Shown here: in pieces, positions 27,453-36,112 of the stretch | How the letters are laid out: each line of letters opens with the position of its first letter | Numbering within the stretch: the first letter of the stretch is position 1 | Assembly (NCBI RefSeq): GCF_018131225.1 | Contig: NZ_JAFCMM010000001.1 | Span: 744,001-808,000 of the forward strand | DNA from: Bradyrhizobium sp. U87765 SZCCT0048 | GTDB taxonomy: Bacteria; Pseudomonadota; Alphaproteobacteria; Rhizobiales; Xanthobacteraceae | DNA length: 64,000 nucleotides | Reading direction: 5' to 3' | Notes under the pieces: generated by a model | What the model was told of the DNA's origin: nothing | Database searches by the model: none | Seen by the model: only the letters and a program-made list of their open reading frames with translations | Made by a program: the position numbers and the translations under genes

Positions 27453-28325
27453 TCAGCTATGGACCGGGAACAAGCCGCGCGGCCGCCACGCCAGGATCGC
27501 GGCCATCATCATGAAAATCAGCATACTGCCGAGCGCCGGCGGCAGCAGCACACGGCCAAAGGTATCGACGACGCCAATGAGGATGGCCGCGATGAACGCG
27601 CCCTTGATCGAGCCGATACCTCCGATCACGGTGACGACGAGGGCGAGGATCAGCACCGGCTCGCCCATGCCAACCTGCACCGCGCTGATCGGACCGGCCA
27701 TGATGCCGGCGAGCCCCGCAAGCGCAGCGCCGGCGGCGAACACCAGCAGGAAGATCAGTTCGACATTGACGCCCATGGCGGAGGCGATGTCGCGGTTGCT
27801 GGCCCCTGCCCTCACCCACATACCGATGCGGGTGTGGACGACAATGAAATAGAGCGCGATCGCGACGATGATGCCGACGCCGAGAATGGCAAGGCGGAAG
27901 CTCGGATAGACAACGCCGGGCGCCACCGTGACCGCGCCGGACAGCAGCGACGGCAGCGCCATCGGCACCGGCACCGCGCCCCACACCATGCGCACGACCT
28001 CGTTGAGCACCATGATCAGGCCGAAGGTCACCAGCACCTGGTCGAGATGGCCGCGGTGGTAGAAACGCCTGAGCACCGCGGCTTCCAGCAGCGCGCCGGC
28101 AAGCGCGGTGGCCGGCACGGCGACCACCAGCGCCACCATGAAGCTGCCGGTGCGCGCGAGCACGGCGGCCGCGAGGAACGCACCGATCATGAACAGCGAC
28201 CCGTGGGTCAGGTTGATCATGTTCATGATGCCGAACACCAGCGTCAGGCCGGCCGCCATCAGGAACAGCTGCACCCCGAGTTGCAGTCCATTGAGCGACT
28301 GTTCGATGAACAGCGCAGCACCCAT
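27453..28325 (-). CDS. livH: Branched-chain-type ABC transporter permease, LivH
   Basis: 290 residues. ATG 28325 is chosen because GGAGG (28331-28335 on the minus strand) lies five bases upstream; ATG 28328 would be too close, and a longer version would need TTG. Signature LivH segments include GLTLVFGIMNMINLTHGS near the N-terminus and VIGGIGSIKGAFIAA near residue 230. It follows livK by 331 bases of repeat-rich spacer. Confidence 0.93.
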   Translation of the reverse strand: MGAALFIEQSLNGLQLGVQLFLMAAGLTLVFGIMNMINLTHGSLFMIGAFLAAAVLARTGSFMVALVVAVPATALAGALLEAAVLRRFYHRGHLDQVLVTFGLIMVLNEVVRMVWGAVPVPMALPSLLSGAVTVAPGVVYPSFRLAILGVGIIVAIALYFIVVHTRIGMWVRAGASNRDIASAMGVNVELIFLLVFAAGAALAGLAGIMAGPISAVQVGMGEPVLILALVVTVIGGIGSIKGAFIAAILIGVVDTFGRVLLPPALGSMLIFMMMAAILAWRPRGLFPVHS

Positions 28326-28450
28326 CATAACCTCCAAAAGGCCATTTGCGGCCGCGCAGTCTTTTTAATGTCTTGAGCCGGGCGATTGCCCGGATCATTG
28401 TCAGCGTCGCATCTCTTCGAGGCTTTCCCGGGCGAACAGGACACCCTCCC

Positions 28451-28629
28451 CGTCATCCTGAGGTGCGCGCTCTTGCGCGCCTCGAAGGATGAACGGCCGC
28501 TGAGCTGCGGCAGGGGCCGTCGCCCTTCGAGGGTCCCGCTGCGCAACGCAAAGTTGGGTTTACCCGACTTGCGTCTTGACCAGGAACGCAACTCGGCAAG
28601 CCGAGTTGCTGTCCACCTCAGGGTAACGG
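28451..28629. repeat. Dispersed palindromic repeat, family B, long copy with extra insert
   Basis: Begins CGTCATCCTGAGGTGCGCGC and ends CCTCAGGGTAACGG, matching the copy at 34168-34282 over both ends. Relative to that copy it carries about 65 extra bases near the right end, which include two additional hairpins. The stretch 28326-28656 contains this element and no gene. Confidence 0.75.
28588..28609. terminator. Strong hairpin between livK and livHMGF
   Basis: Perfect 10-bp stem GCAACTCGGC/GCCGAGTTGC with a two-base loop, 48 bases past the livK stop in the direction of transcription. It has no U-tract. Its position would allow it to protect the livK message end or to damp read-through into livH, giving more binding protein than permease. 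Confidence 0.5.
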
Positions 28630-28656
28630 ATTACGCTAATCCTGCCTCGCAGGACC

Positions 28657-29829
28657 TTACTTCATCGCGCACTCGCCGACATAGGAGTCAGCCTGGTCCG
28701 CCTTGATCAGCTCCAGTCGCTTCATGCCGGGGCGGCCCTTGGCGTCCTTGACGATCTCGGCCAGGTAGGAGTCCTGGATCGGGTGATGGTTGGTGTTGAA
28801 CTTGAAGTTGCCGCGCACGCTGTCGAACTTGACGGTCTCCAGCGCCTTCTGGAACGCGGCCTTGTCCTCGATCTTGCCGCCGATCGTCTTGAGCGCGGCG
28901 TCGAGCAGGCGGGCGCCGTCATAGGCGTTGGCGGCGTTTGGCGACGGCACGCGGCCGTAGGCGGCCTCGAAGTCGGCGACGAACTTCTTGCTGGTAGCGT
29001 TGTCGAAGTCCTCGGTCCAGAACGTGGACGCGAATGCGCCGATGGCGGCATCGCCCATGCCGGGCAGCACGGTCTGGTCGAGCGAGAACGACGGGCCATA
29101 CAGCTTGATCTGGTCCTTCAGGCCAGCCTGGGCGTACTGCTTGACGAAGTTGATGCCCATGCCGCCGGGATAGAAGAAGAACACGGCGTCGGGCTTGGCC
29201 GCGCGCAGCTGCGCGATTTCGGCGGCGTAGTCGAGCTGGCCGAACGCGGTGTAGACCTCGCCGGCGATCTCGCCCTTGAAGGTGCGCTTGAAGCCGGCGA
29301 GGAAGTCCTTGCCCGCCGGATAGTTCGGCGCCATCAGGTAGACGCGCTTGACGTTGTTCTCACGAAGATAGATGCCCATCGCTTCGGGCAGCGTGTCGTT
29401 CTGGAACGAGGCGTTGAAATAGTGCGGGTTGCACAGCTTGCCGGCATACTGCGAAGGCCCGGCGTTGACGCTGAACACGAACGCACCGGAATCCAGCACG
29501 GGCTTGGCCACCGCCAGCATCACGTTGGAAAAGTTGATGCCGGTGATGATCTCGACGCGATCGCTCTCGATCATCTTGTCGGAAAGCTGGCGGCCGACGT
29601 CCGGCTTGGCCTGATCGTCGCCCTGCACGACCTCGACGGGACGGCCGCCGAGCGTGCTGCCGGTGCTCTTGATGCCGAGCTTGAAGCCGTCGAGCAGCTC
29701 CTGGCCGAGCTGGCCGGACGGCCCCGAGAACGTCGAGATGAACCCGATCTTGATCGGGTCCGCCGCCATGGCGCCAGCGGTGCCCAGCAGCAGTGCGGCG
29801 GCAGCCGCGGCGAATACGGTCGTCTTCAT
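28657..29829 (-). CDS. Branched-chain-type ABC transporter substrate-binding protein (LivK-like)
   Basis: 390 residues from ATG at 29829. A Sec signal peptide (Ala/Leu-rich, AMAAD cleavage near residue 23) leads into IKIGFISTFSGPSGQLGQE, the standard start of a Peripla_BP_6 domain. It lies 105 bases downstream of the fumarylpyruvate hydrolase gene and upstream of livHMGF, tying the importer to the gentisate genes. Aromatic acid binding is therefore the likely role. Confidence 0.92.
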   Translation of the reverse strand: MKTTVFAAAAAALLLGTAGAMAADPIKIGFISTFSGPSGQLGQELLDGFKLGIKSTGSTLGGRPVEVVQGDDQAKPDVGRQLSDKMIESDRVEIITGINFSNVMLAVAKPVLDSGAFVFSVNAGPSQYAGKLCNPHYFNASFQNDTLPEAMGIYLRENNVKRVYLMAPNYPAGKDFLAGFKRTFKGEIAGEVYTAFGQLDYAAEIAQLRAAKPDAVFFFYPGGMGINFVKQYAQAGLKDQIKLYGPSFSLDQTVLPGMGDAAIGAFASTFWTEDFDNATSKKFVADFEAAYGRVPSPNAANAYDGARLLDAALKTIGGKIEDKAAFQKALETVKFDSVRGNFKFNTNHHPIQDSYLAEIVKDAKGRPGMKRLELIKADQADSYVGECAMK

Positions 29830-29934
29830 CACTATACCCTCCTCCGTGAGTGAGGGGCCCCTTGGCGCGGAGCCCTCGTTGCTTGGTGTGTCGTGGTCGG
29901 AACGAACGGGCGGCGCCATGCGCCGCCCGCCGCA

Positions 29935-30624
29935 TCAGCCGATGGTGATGGCGATCTCGCCGAGGCCGTCGATACCGCCGGTGACCTTGTCACCCCTGAC
30001 GATGGCGCCGACGCCCGCGGGCGTGCCGGTCATGATCAGGTCGCCGGGCTTGAGCACCATGGAGCGCGACAGGATCGAGATGATGTCCGGCACCGGCCAG
30101 ATCAGCTCGGTGAGGTCCGCGTCCTGCTTCACGGCGCCGTTGACGGCGAGCCAGATGCGGCCCTTGGCCGGATGCTGGCCATCCCGAACGCGATGCAGCG
30201 GCGCGATCGGCGCCGACTGGTCGAACGCCTTGCCCCAGTCCCACGGGCGGCCCTTGTCGCGCGCCTCGAACTGCAGGTCGCGGCGTGTGAGATCGATGCC
30301 GACGCCATAGCCGTACACGAGGTCGAGCGCCGCCTCGCGGCTGATGTCGAACGCCTCGCGGCCGATCGCGACGATCAGCTCGATCTCGTAGTGGAAGTTG
30401 CTGGTTTCCGGCGGGTACGGCACGGTGACGCCACTGTCCACCACCGCGTCCGCCGGCTTGGTGAAGAAGAACGGCGGCTCGCGATCCGGATCCTTGCCCA
30501 TCTCGCGGGCGTGCGCGGCGTAGTTGCGGCCGACGCAGAACACGCGGCGCACCGGAAACCGCGCCGTCTCGCCGGCGACGGCGACCGTCGGCGGCACGGG
30601 CGGATTGAAAACGTAGTCAGTCAT
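29935..30624 (-). CDS. Fumarylpyruvate hydrolase (FAH family, gentisate pathway)
   Basis: 229 residues, the short FAH form. Metal ligands Glu80-x-Glu82 (HYEIELIV) and Asp111 (GIDLTRRDLQ) are present, with PPFFFTKPADA near 51. This form with RRDLQ is typical of fumarylpyruvate hydrolase (NagK), giving fumarate and pyruvate in the last gentisate step. It follows the gentisate dioxygenase gene by 9 bases. Confidence 0.9.
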   Translation of the reverse strand: MTDYVFNPPVPPTVAVAGETARFPVRRVFCVGRNYAAHAREMGKDPDREPPFFFTKPADAVVDSGVTVPYPPETSNFHYEIELIVAIGREAFDISREAALDLVYGYGVGIDLTRRDLQFEARDKGRPWDWGKAFDQSAPIAPLHRVRDGQHPAKGRIWLAVNGAVKQDADLTELIWPVPDIISILSRSMVLKPGDLIMTGTPAGVGAIVRGDKVTGGIDGLGEIAITIG

Positions 30625-30633
30625 TCGTGGTCC

Positions 30634-31677
30634 TCAGGCGTTGCCGCGGTCTTCGCGGAACAGGTCGAGCTTCTGCTGCACGGGTCGGTCGGAGAAGCTG
30701 AACAGCACGGCGTCCTCGTCGGCCTCGTGGGTCACCCAGTGCCAGCTCGGCACCACGAAGACGTCGCGGGGCCCCCATTCGAACACCTGGTCGCCGATGC
30801 GCGAGCGGCCGCGGCCCTCGATGGGCGCGAACACGGTGGCATCGGTGGAGCGATAGCGCGCCGTGGAGAAGCCCTTGGGCAGCAGCTGGATGAAGGTGCC
30901 GATGGTCGGCATGGCGAACTCGCCGGTCACCGGATTGGTGTAGCGCAGCTTGAGGCCGTGACAGGGATCCCACTCGCTGTTGTTTCTGGCCGTCTCCAGC
31001 GCCTCGCGGGTGTGGGCATAGGGATAGTTGAACACCGGCGACGTCTTCGACGTCCGCTTGAGATCGACCGGCAGCAGGTTGTGGCCGTAGCGGGCGAAGC
31101 TGTCGCCGGCGGGACGGGTGATCGGCTGCTCGTCCTCGGCCAGGCCTTCGGCGAACGAGGCATCGAAGAACTGCACCACCGGAATATCGAGACCGTCGAG
31201 CCAGAACATCGGCTCGCTGGTCTGGTTGCCGTGATCATGCCAGGTCATCGACGGGGTGATGACGAAATCGCCGGGCTCCATCGTGGTGCGCTCGCCATCC
31301 ACCGCGGTGTAGGCCCCCTTGCCTTCGAGGATGAACCGCAGCGCCGACTGGGTGTGCCGATGCGCCGGCGCGACTTCCCCCGGCATCACCAGCTGCACAC
31401 CGGCATAGAGCGACGTCGTGATCTTGGACTGGCCGCGCAGGCCCGGGTTCTCGAGGATCAGCACGCGCCGTTCGGCTTCCTTGGCGGTGATCAGACCGCC
31501 TGCCTCGATCATGTAGGCGCGGATCGCATCGAAGCTCCAGAGGTGCGGACGGCACGGGCTCTTCGGCTGCGGCGTAATGAGATCGCCCATCACGTTCCAC
31601 AGGGCCGACAGGTTTTCGCCGTCGATCTTGCGGTAAAAAGCTTCGCGCTCAGGTGTCTTCTGAATGGCGTGATCCAT
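30634..31677 (-). CDS. Gentisate 1,2-dioxygenase
   Basis: 347 residues from ATG at 31677 with GGGAGG upstream. Two cupin domains; the first holds the Fe(II) ligands H106, H108 (PAHRHTQ) and H147 (TWHDHG). The N-terminal region (LWNVMGDLITPQP) is characteristic of gentisate dioxygenases. It opens gentisate to maleylpyruvate with O2. It is transcribed divergently from the maleylpyruvate isomerase/MarR/hydroxylase genes across a shared operator. Confidence 0.93.
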   Translation of the reverse strand: MDHAIQKTPEREAFYRKIDGENLSALWNVMGDLITPQPKSPCRPHLWSFDAIRAYMIEAGGLITAKEAERRVLILENPGLRGQSKITTSLYAGVQLVMPGEVAPAHRHTQSALRFILEGKGAYTAVDGERTTMEPGDFVITPSMTWHDHGNQTSEPMFWLDGLDIPVVQFFDASFAEGLAEDEQPITRPAGDSFARYGHNLLPVDLKRTSKTSPVFNYPYAHTREALETARNNSEWDPCHGLKLRYTNPVTGEFAMPTIGTFIQLLPKGFSTARYRSTDATVFAPIEGRGRSRIGDQVFEWGPRDVFVVPSWHWVTHEADEDAVLFSFSDRPVQQKLDLFREDRGNA

Positions 31678-31707
31678 GATCAGCCTCCCGGGTTTCTTGA
31701 TCGTGAT

Positions 31708-31746
31708 TGATTGACAGCATACTGATCGAATGTGTACTGTCAATCA
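31708..31746. promoter_or_regulatory. Symmetric divergent promoter/operator of the gentisate genes
   Basis: Perfect 10-bp arms TGATTGACAG (31708-31717) and CTGTCAATCA (31737-31746). Each arm contains a TTGACA -35 box, on the plus strand at 31711-31716 and on the minus strand at 31743-31738. Placed 16 bases inward are TGTACT (plus) and TATGCT (minus) as possible -10 boxes, so two face-to-face promoters share one palindrome. A repressor dimer bound here would block both; the MarR protein encoded at 32422 is the obvious candidate. Confidence 0.7.
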
Positions 31747-31799
31747 TCAAACAAGCGGCGCGCGCGACAAAAAGCCCGAAGGCCCCAGGGAGAGATTTG

Positions 31800-32432
31800 A
31801 TGAAATTGCATGGCTACTTCCGCAGCAGCGCGTCGTACCGGGTGCGGATCGCCCTCAATCTCAAGGGGCTGACGGTCGAGCATCTCCCCCATCACCTGCG
31901 CAAGGGCGAGCAGCGCGCGCCGGATTACCTCAAGCTCAACCCGCAGGGCCTCGTTCCCACCCTGATCGACGATCAGGGCGACGTGCTGACACAGTCGCTC
32001 GCCATCATCGAATGGCTCGACGAGACCCATCCGATCCCGCCATTGTTGCCGCGCGACCCGCTCACGCGCGCCCGTGTGCGTGCGTTCGCCATGGCGATCG
32101 CCTGCGACACTCACCCGGTGCAGAATCTCAAGGTGCTGGCACGGCTGCGTCAGCTCGGCCTTCCCGAAGAGCAGGTCACCGCCTGGGCCGGCTGGGCCAA
32201 CCAGGACGGCCTCGAGGCCTGCGAGGCGCTGCTCGCCGGGGAGGACGGGCCGTTCTGCTTCGGCAACGCCCCCACCCTCGCCGATCTCTGCCTCGTGCCG
32301 CAGCTCGCCAACGCCCGGCGCTTCGGCGTCGCCGTCGACAAGTTCCCGCGGCTGATGACGGCGGAAGCCGCCGCCCGCTCCCTCAAGGCGTTCGCGGACG
32401 CCGCACCCGATCGTCAACCCGATGCCGAATAA
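31800..32432 (+). CDS. Maleylpyruvate isomerase (zeta-class glutathione S-transferase fold)
   Basis: 210 residues from ATG at 31800, preceded by GGGAGAG. The glutathione-site loop reads SSASYRVRIAL (residues 9-19), the zeta-class signature with Ala where maleylacetoacetate isomerases usually have Cys, as in some maleylpyruvate isomerases. LNPQGLVPTL and the C-terminal APTLADLCLVPQ segments complete the fold. In the gentisate context it isomerises maleylpyruvate to fumarylpyruvate. Its end overlaps the MarR gene by 11 bases. Confidence 0.88.
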   Translation: MKLHGYFRSSASYRVRIALNLKGLTVEHLPHHLRKGEQRAPDYLKLNPQGLVPTLIDDQGDVLTQSLAIIEWLDETHPIPPLLPRDPLTRARVRAFAMAIACDTHPVQNLKVLARLRQLGLPEEQVTAWAGWANQDGLEACEALLAGEDGPFCFGNAPTLADLCLVPQLANARRFGVAVDKFPRLMTAEAAARSLKAFADAAPDRQPDAE

Positions 32433-32931
32433 GGACGACCATCCGTCGATGGACGACGTCTACACCAAGCCGGGCTACCTGTTCCGGCGGATGCAGCAGA
32501 TCGCCGTCTCCATCTTCATGGAAGAGTGCAAGACGTTCGACCTGACGCCGGTGCAGTACGCCGCACTGGTGGCCATCCGCAGTCATCCCGGCATCGACGC
32601 GACGCGGCTGTCCGCCGTGATCGCGTTCGACCGCTCGACCCTCGGCAGCGTGCTGGAACGGCTGGAAACCAAGGGCTACGTCCAGCGCAAGCCCGGCGCC
32701 GACGACAAGCGCGTCAAGCTGCTGCATCTCACCCCGAGCGGCGCTGCGCTGCTGCGCGAGGTGATGGCCTCGGTCGATCGCGCCCAGGCGCGCATGCTCG
32801 AGCCGTTGAAGCCGGCCGACCGCAAGACCCTGCTGGGGCTTTTGATCCAGCTCGTCGATCTCAACAACGAGGTGTCCCGCGTCCCGCTGCGGGCGGAGGA
32901 CGCCGTCGAACATCTCAAGAAAACAACCTGA
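32422..32931 (+). CDS. MarR-family transcriptional regulator
   Basis: 169 residues. Winged helix around residues 38-105, with IDATRLSAVIAFDRSTLGSVLERLE as recognition helix and KPGADDKRVKLLHLT as wing. MarR repressors commonly sense aromatic acids. Sitting inside the plus-strand gentisate operon, it probably autoregulates and controls the divergent dioxygenase through the palindrome at 31708-31746. Confidence 0.9.
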   Translation: MPNKDDHPSMDDVYTKPGYLFRRMQQIAVSIFMEECKTFDLTPVQYAALVAIRSHPGIDATRLSAVIAFDRSTLGSVLERLETKGYVQRKPGADDKRVKLLHLTPSGAALLREVMASVDRAQARMLEPLKPADRKTLLGLLIQLVDLNNEVSRVPLRAEDAVEHLKKTT

Positions 32932-32942
32932 CGGAGGCATCC

Positions 32943-34139
32943 TTGACCACCAACGCCGGCGCACGTCCCGTATTGATCGCAGGTGGCGGCATAGGCGGCC
33001 TCGCCGCCGCCGTGGGCCTCGCGCGCAAGGGCATCCGCAGCATCGTGCTGGAAAAGGCGCCGGCGCTCGGCGAGATCGGCGCCGGCATCCAGCTCGGGCC
33101 GAACGCCTTCCATGCCTTCGATTATCTCGGCGTCGGCGAGGCCGCGCGTGGCATGGCGGTGTATGTCGACCAGCTCCGCCTGATGGATGCGCTCACCGCC
33201 GAGGAAATCACCCATATCGACCTGCGCGAAGCCTTTCGCTCGCGCTTCAAGAACCCTTATGCGGTCGTGCACCGCGGCGACCTTCATGGCGTGTTCCTGA
33301 AGACCTGCCAGGCCGATCCGCGGATCGAGCTGCGCGTCAGCAGCGAGGTCGTCGGCTACGACCAGGACGGCTCGTCGGTCACCGCGCGCCTCGCCTCCGG
33401 CGACACCGTCACCGGCTCGCTGCTGATCGGCGCCGACGGCCTGTGGTCGAACATCCGCAAGAAGGTGGTCAACGACGGCGCGCCGCGGGTGTCCGGCCAC
33501 ACCACCTACCGCTCGGTGATCCCGACCGAGCAGATGCCGGAAGACCTGCGCTGGAATGCAGCGACGCTGTGGGCCGGCCCGAAGTGCCACATCGTGCACT
33601 ATCCCCTGTCCGGCTGGAAGGTGTTCAACCTCGTCGTGACCTACCACAACGACGCCCCCGAGCCGGTCGCCGGCAAGCCGGTGTCGGAAGAAGAGGTGAT
33701 GAAGGGTTTTCATCACGTCCACCCGCGCGCGCAGAACATCATCCGCCACGGCAAGGACTGGAAGCTGTGGGTGCTGTGCGACCGCGAGCCCGTCGAGACC
33801 TGGATCGACGGCCGCGTCGCCCTGCTCGGCGACGCCGCCCATCCGATGATGCAATACTTCGCGCAGGGCGCGTGCATGGCGCTGGAAGATGCAGTCTGCC
33901 TGTCGCACATGCTCGACAAGTATCCGGACGATCACGCCACCGCGCTCGAGGTCTACCGCAAGCAGCGCATGGTGCGCACCGCCCGCGTGCAATTACAGTC
34001 GCGCGCCATCGGCGAGCACATCTACCACCCCGCCGGCGCCCATGCCGTGCTGCGCAATGAAATCATGCGCGCGAAGTCGTCGGAGGATTACTACAACCAC
34101 CTCGCGTGGCTGTATGGCGGCACGGGGCTTGGGGAGTGA
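32943..34139 (+). CDS. 3-Hydroxybenzoate 6-hydroxylase (FAD monooxygenase)
   Basis: 398 residues from a TTG start at 32943; no in-frame ATG or GTG precedes the FAD motif, and CGGAGG lies correctly upstream. GGGIGG at 14-19 binds FAD, and VALLGDAAHPMMQYFAQGA is the second FAD signature. LEKAPALGEIGAGIQLGPNA is typical of the salicylate/3-hydroxybenzoate hydroxylase branch. With gentisate dioxygenase nearby, para-hydroxylation of 3-hydroxybenzoate to gentisate is the best reading; salicylate 5-hydroxylation uses a different enzyme class. Confidence 0.87.
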   Translation: MTTNAGARPVLIAGGGIGGLAAAVGLARKGIRSIVLEKAPALGEIGAGIQLGPNAFHAFDYLGVGEAARGMAVYVDQLRLMDALTAEEITHIDLREAFRSRFKNPYAVVHRGDLHGVFLKTCQADPRIELRVSSEVVGYDQDGSSVTARLASGDTVTGSLLIGADGLWSNIRKKVVNDGAPRVSGHTTYRSVIPTEQMPEDLRWNAATLWAGPKCHIVHYPLSGWKVFNLVVTYHNDAPEPVAGKPVSEEEVMKGFHHVHPRAQNIIRHGKDWKLWVLCDREPVETWIDGRVALLGDAAHPMMQYFAQGACMALEDAVCLSHMLDKYPDDHATALEVYRKQRMVRTARVQLQSRAIGEHIYHPAGAHAVLRNEIMRAKSSEDYYNHLAWLYGGTGLGE

Positions 34140-34167
34140 GCAAGACGACCGCACCCCGCCTGTAACC

Positions 34168-34282
34168 CGTCATCCTGAGGTGCGCGCTCTTGCGCGCCTC
34201 GAAGGATGAACGGCCGCTGAGCTGCTTTCCGGGCCGTCGCCCTTCTAGGGCCATGCGTTGCATGGCCTGCTCAGGGTGACGG
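34168..34282. repeat. Dispersed palindromic repeat, family B, short copy
   Basis: Starts CGTCATCCTGAGGTGCGCGC and ends CTCAGGGTGACGG; the ends are inverted (CGTCA/TGACG). The left 55 bases are the same as those at 28451 onward. Lies between the convergent hydroxylase gene and the phthalate-type gene, next to a family D repeat; together they fill the 268-base gap. Confidence 0.78.
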
Positions 34283-34319
34283 ATTGATGATCAAAAGCCA
34301 GCGAACGCACCGCAGCACT

Positions 34320-34396
34320 GTAGCCCGCATGAGCGCTGCGACATGCGGGGCTCCGAATGCAGGCCCCACGGATGTCGCTGCGCTCATCCGGGCTAC
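34320..34396. repeat. Dispersed inverted repeat, family D
   Basis: Ends GTAGCCCG and CGGGCTAC are perfect inverted copies, continued inward by ATGAGCG...CGCTCAT. It lies 12 bases past the stop of the minus-strand gene at 34408 and may end that transcript. Confidence 0.75.
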
Positions 34397-34407
34397 GGCA
34401 ACACCGC

Positions 34408-35280
34408 TTACGCCAACCCGCGTGTCAGATCGCTGAACACCTCTTCCACGGTAAAACGCCGCGAGATCAGCTTCTGCTGCGCGGCGTAGGCGATGATCAG
34501 CTCCAACGCCGGGCGCATGGCGGCAAGGCCGAACGGTGTTCCGTCCGGCACCGTCGCGGGGGCACGTGCCCTCGCTTCCTTCAGCAGGCGATAGACCTCG
34601 CGCACCGTGTCCGGATCGCCGTCGTTGAGCGTCTGGCTGACCACCACCACATGGTTGATCGGCATCACGCCGTGTCTGGCGTACCACGCCCTTGCCTCGG
34701 CCTCGGGATCGCCGAACAGCGGCTTGAGGCGCGGATCGGCCGAGGTCTCGCCGAGCGCCGCGTCGATCTCGCCATCGAGCAGCATCTGCAGGATGGTCTT
34801 GCCCGCCGGCGCCCGGGTCGTCGTGTCCCGGTACTCGGCGACATGAGGATCCTCGTAGGTGATCCATTCGATGCCATCGAGATCGACACCATGGTCATTG
34901 GCCAGAATGCCACGCAGCCAGGCGCCGGAGGTGGTGGTGAAGGAGCGGATGCCGACACGCTTGCCGGCGAGATCCGCAACCGTCAGCCGCCGCCGCTCGG
35001 CGTTGTACAGCGCGGACGCATGGGCAAAGCGCCCCATCACGGTCGCCGGCAACAGCACCATCGGCTTGCCGTGGTCGCGCGCCATCAGATAGGTGACCAG
35101 CGCCATTTCAGAGACGTCGAACGCCTGCTGCCGCACCATCGGCTTGAAGCCTTTGTTGGTGGGCGTGTAGTCGGCGAAATCGAACGCCACGCGGCTGGAG
35201 GCCACCTCCCCGCTCTTGAGCGCCTTTGTTCCGGGATGATCGCCCAGCAGGATGCGCAGGCGTTTCGCTTCAGACGACAT
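34408..35280 (-). CDS. 4,5-Dihydroxyphthalate decarboxylase-family protein (binding-protein fold, no signal peptide)
   Basis: 290 residues from ATG at 35280. Segments QAFDVSEMALVTYLMARD and DLAGKRVGIRSFTTTSGAWLRGIL match my recollection of 4,5-dihydroxyphthalate decarboxylase (Pht5/OphC), which adopts a periplasmic-binding-protein fold but is a cytoplasmic enzyme. No export signal is present. A decarboxylase making protocatechuate or a close relative would feed the neighbouring 4,5-cleavage genes. The family also contains uncharacterised proteins, so the exact substrate is open. It lies 139 bases after the aldolase gene, with a repeat between. Confidence 0.68.
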   Translation of the reverse strand: MSSEAKRLRILLGDHPGTKALKSGEVASSRVAFDFADYTPTNKGFKPMVRQQAFDVSEMALVTYLMARDHGKPMVLLPATVMGRFAHASALYNAERRRLTVADLAGKRVGIRSFTTTSGAWLRGILANDHGVDLDGIEWITYEDPHVAEYRDTTTRAPAGKTILQMLLDGEIDAALGETSADPRLKPLFGDPEAEARAWYARHGVMPINHVVVVSQTLNDGDPDTVREVYRLLKEARARAPATVPDGTPFGLAAMRPALELIIAYAAQQKLISRRFTVEEVFSDLTRGLA

Positions 35281-35314
35281 GATCCGCACTCCCATACGTG
35301 TTTACTGCATCAGT

Positions 35315-35365
35315 GGCCGTCGCCCTTCGAGGGCCGCGCCTTGCGCGGCCACCTCAGGGGGACGG
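35315..35365. repeat. Dispersed repeat, family B, right half only
   Basis: Matches the right part of the family B copies: GGCCGTCGCCCTTCGAGGG then ACCTCAGG.GGACGG. Lies between the phthalate-type gene and the aldolase gene inside an otherwise compact operon. Confidence 0.65.
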
Positions 35366-35419
35366 ATTGGATGCTCTGGAGCTTTGCCTGCCTAAGGCAG
35401 CGGTGCCCATCCCCAGGCT

Positions 35420-36112
35420 CTAAACGTCTTCCGGCCGGTCGACATAGACGAGCCCCGCCTTCTGCAGCGTCTCGCGCATCCTGTACATGTCGAGGCCGAG
35501 TTCGCCGGACGCCAGCCGCGCCCGCTTGCCCTCCTCCTCGGACTGGCGCTTGAGGCCTTTTGTGGCAACCTCGGCGGCCTGCGCGCGCGGGACCACCACG
35601 ACACCATCGTCATCGGCCACCACCACGTCGCCCGGCGTCACCAGCGCGCCGGCACACACCACAGGCACGTTGACGGCGCCGAGCGTCGCCTTGACCGTGC
35701 CCTTGGCGGAGATGGCGCGCGACCACACTGGAAAGCCCATCCTGGTGAGCGCCTTGATGTCACGGCAGCCGGCATCGATGACCAGACCGACGACGCCACG
35801 CGCCACCAGCGAGGTCGCGAGCAACTCGCCGAACATGCCGTCATGGTTTTCGGTGGTCGTGCCCACCACGAGGATGTCACCCTTGCGGCACTGCTCGACC
35901 GCGACATGCAGCATCCAGTTGTCGCCAGGCTGCGCCAGCACGGTGACGGCCGTGCCGGCCACTTCCGCGCCCGGCCAGATCGGACGCATATAGGGCTGCA
36001 TCAGGCCGAAGCGGCCGTAGGCCTCGTGGGCGGTGGAGACGCCGAGGCCGGCGAGCGTCCTGACGGAGGCTTCGTCCGCCCGCGCAATATTCCTGACGAC
36101 GACGGTCTTCAT
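35420..36112 (-). CDS. 4-Carboxy-4-hydroxy-2-oxoadipate aldolase/oxaloacetate decarboxylase (RraA fold)
   Basis: 230 residues from ATG at 36112. RraA-fold class II aldolase with the GCRD motif at 115-118 that supplies the catalytic Arg and metal-binding Asp, and the [15 protein letters not shown] segment near 85-98 as in LigK/ProA/GalC. It cleaves CHA to pyruvate and oxaloacetate, the last step of protocatechuate 4,5-cleavage. It overlaps the GalB-type gene by four bases, which supports consecutive steps. Confidence 0.9.
   Translation of the reverse strand: MKTVVVRNIARADEASVRTLAGLGVSTAHEAYGRFGLMQPYMRPIWPGAEVAGTAVTVLAQPGDNWMLHVAVEQCRKGDILVVGTTTENHDGMFGELLATSLVARGVVGLVIDAGCRDIKALTRMGFPVWSRAISAKGTVKATLGAVNVPVVCAGALVTPGDVVVADDDGVVVVPRAQAAEVATKGLKRQSEEEGKRARLASGELGLDMYRMRETLQKAGLVYVDRPEDV

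Noticed and set aside
28451..28629. Clustered short inverted repeats as a possible CRISPR array
   Set aside because: There is no regular repeat-spacer period and no cas gene; the sequence belongs to the dispersed family B element.
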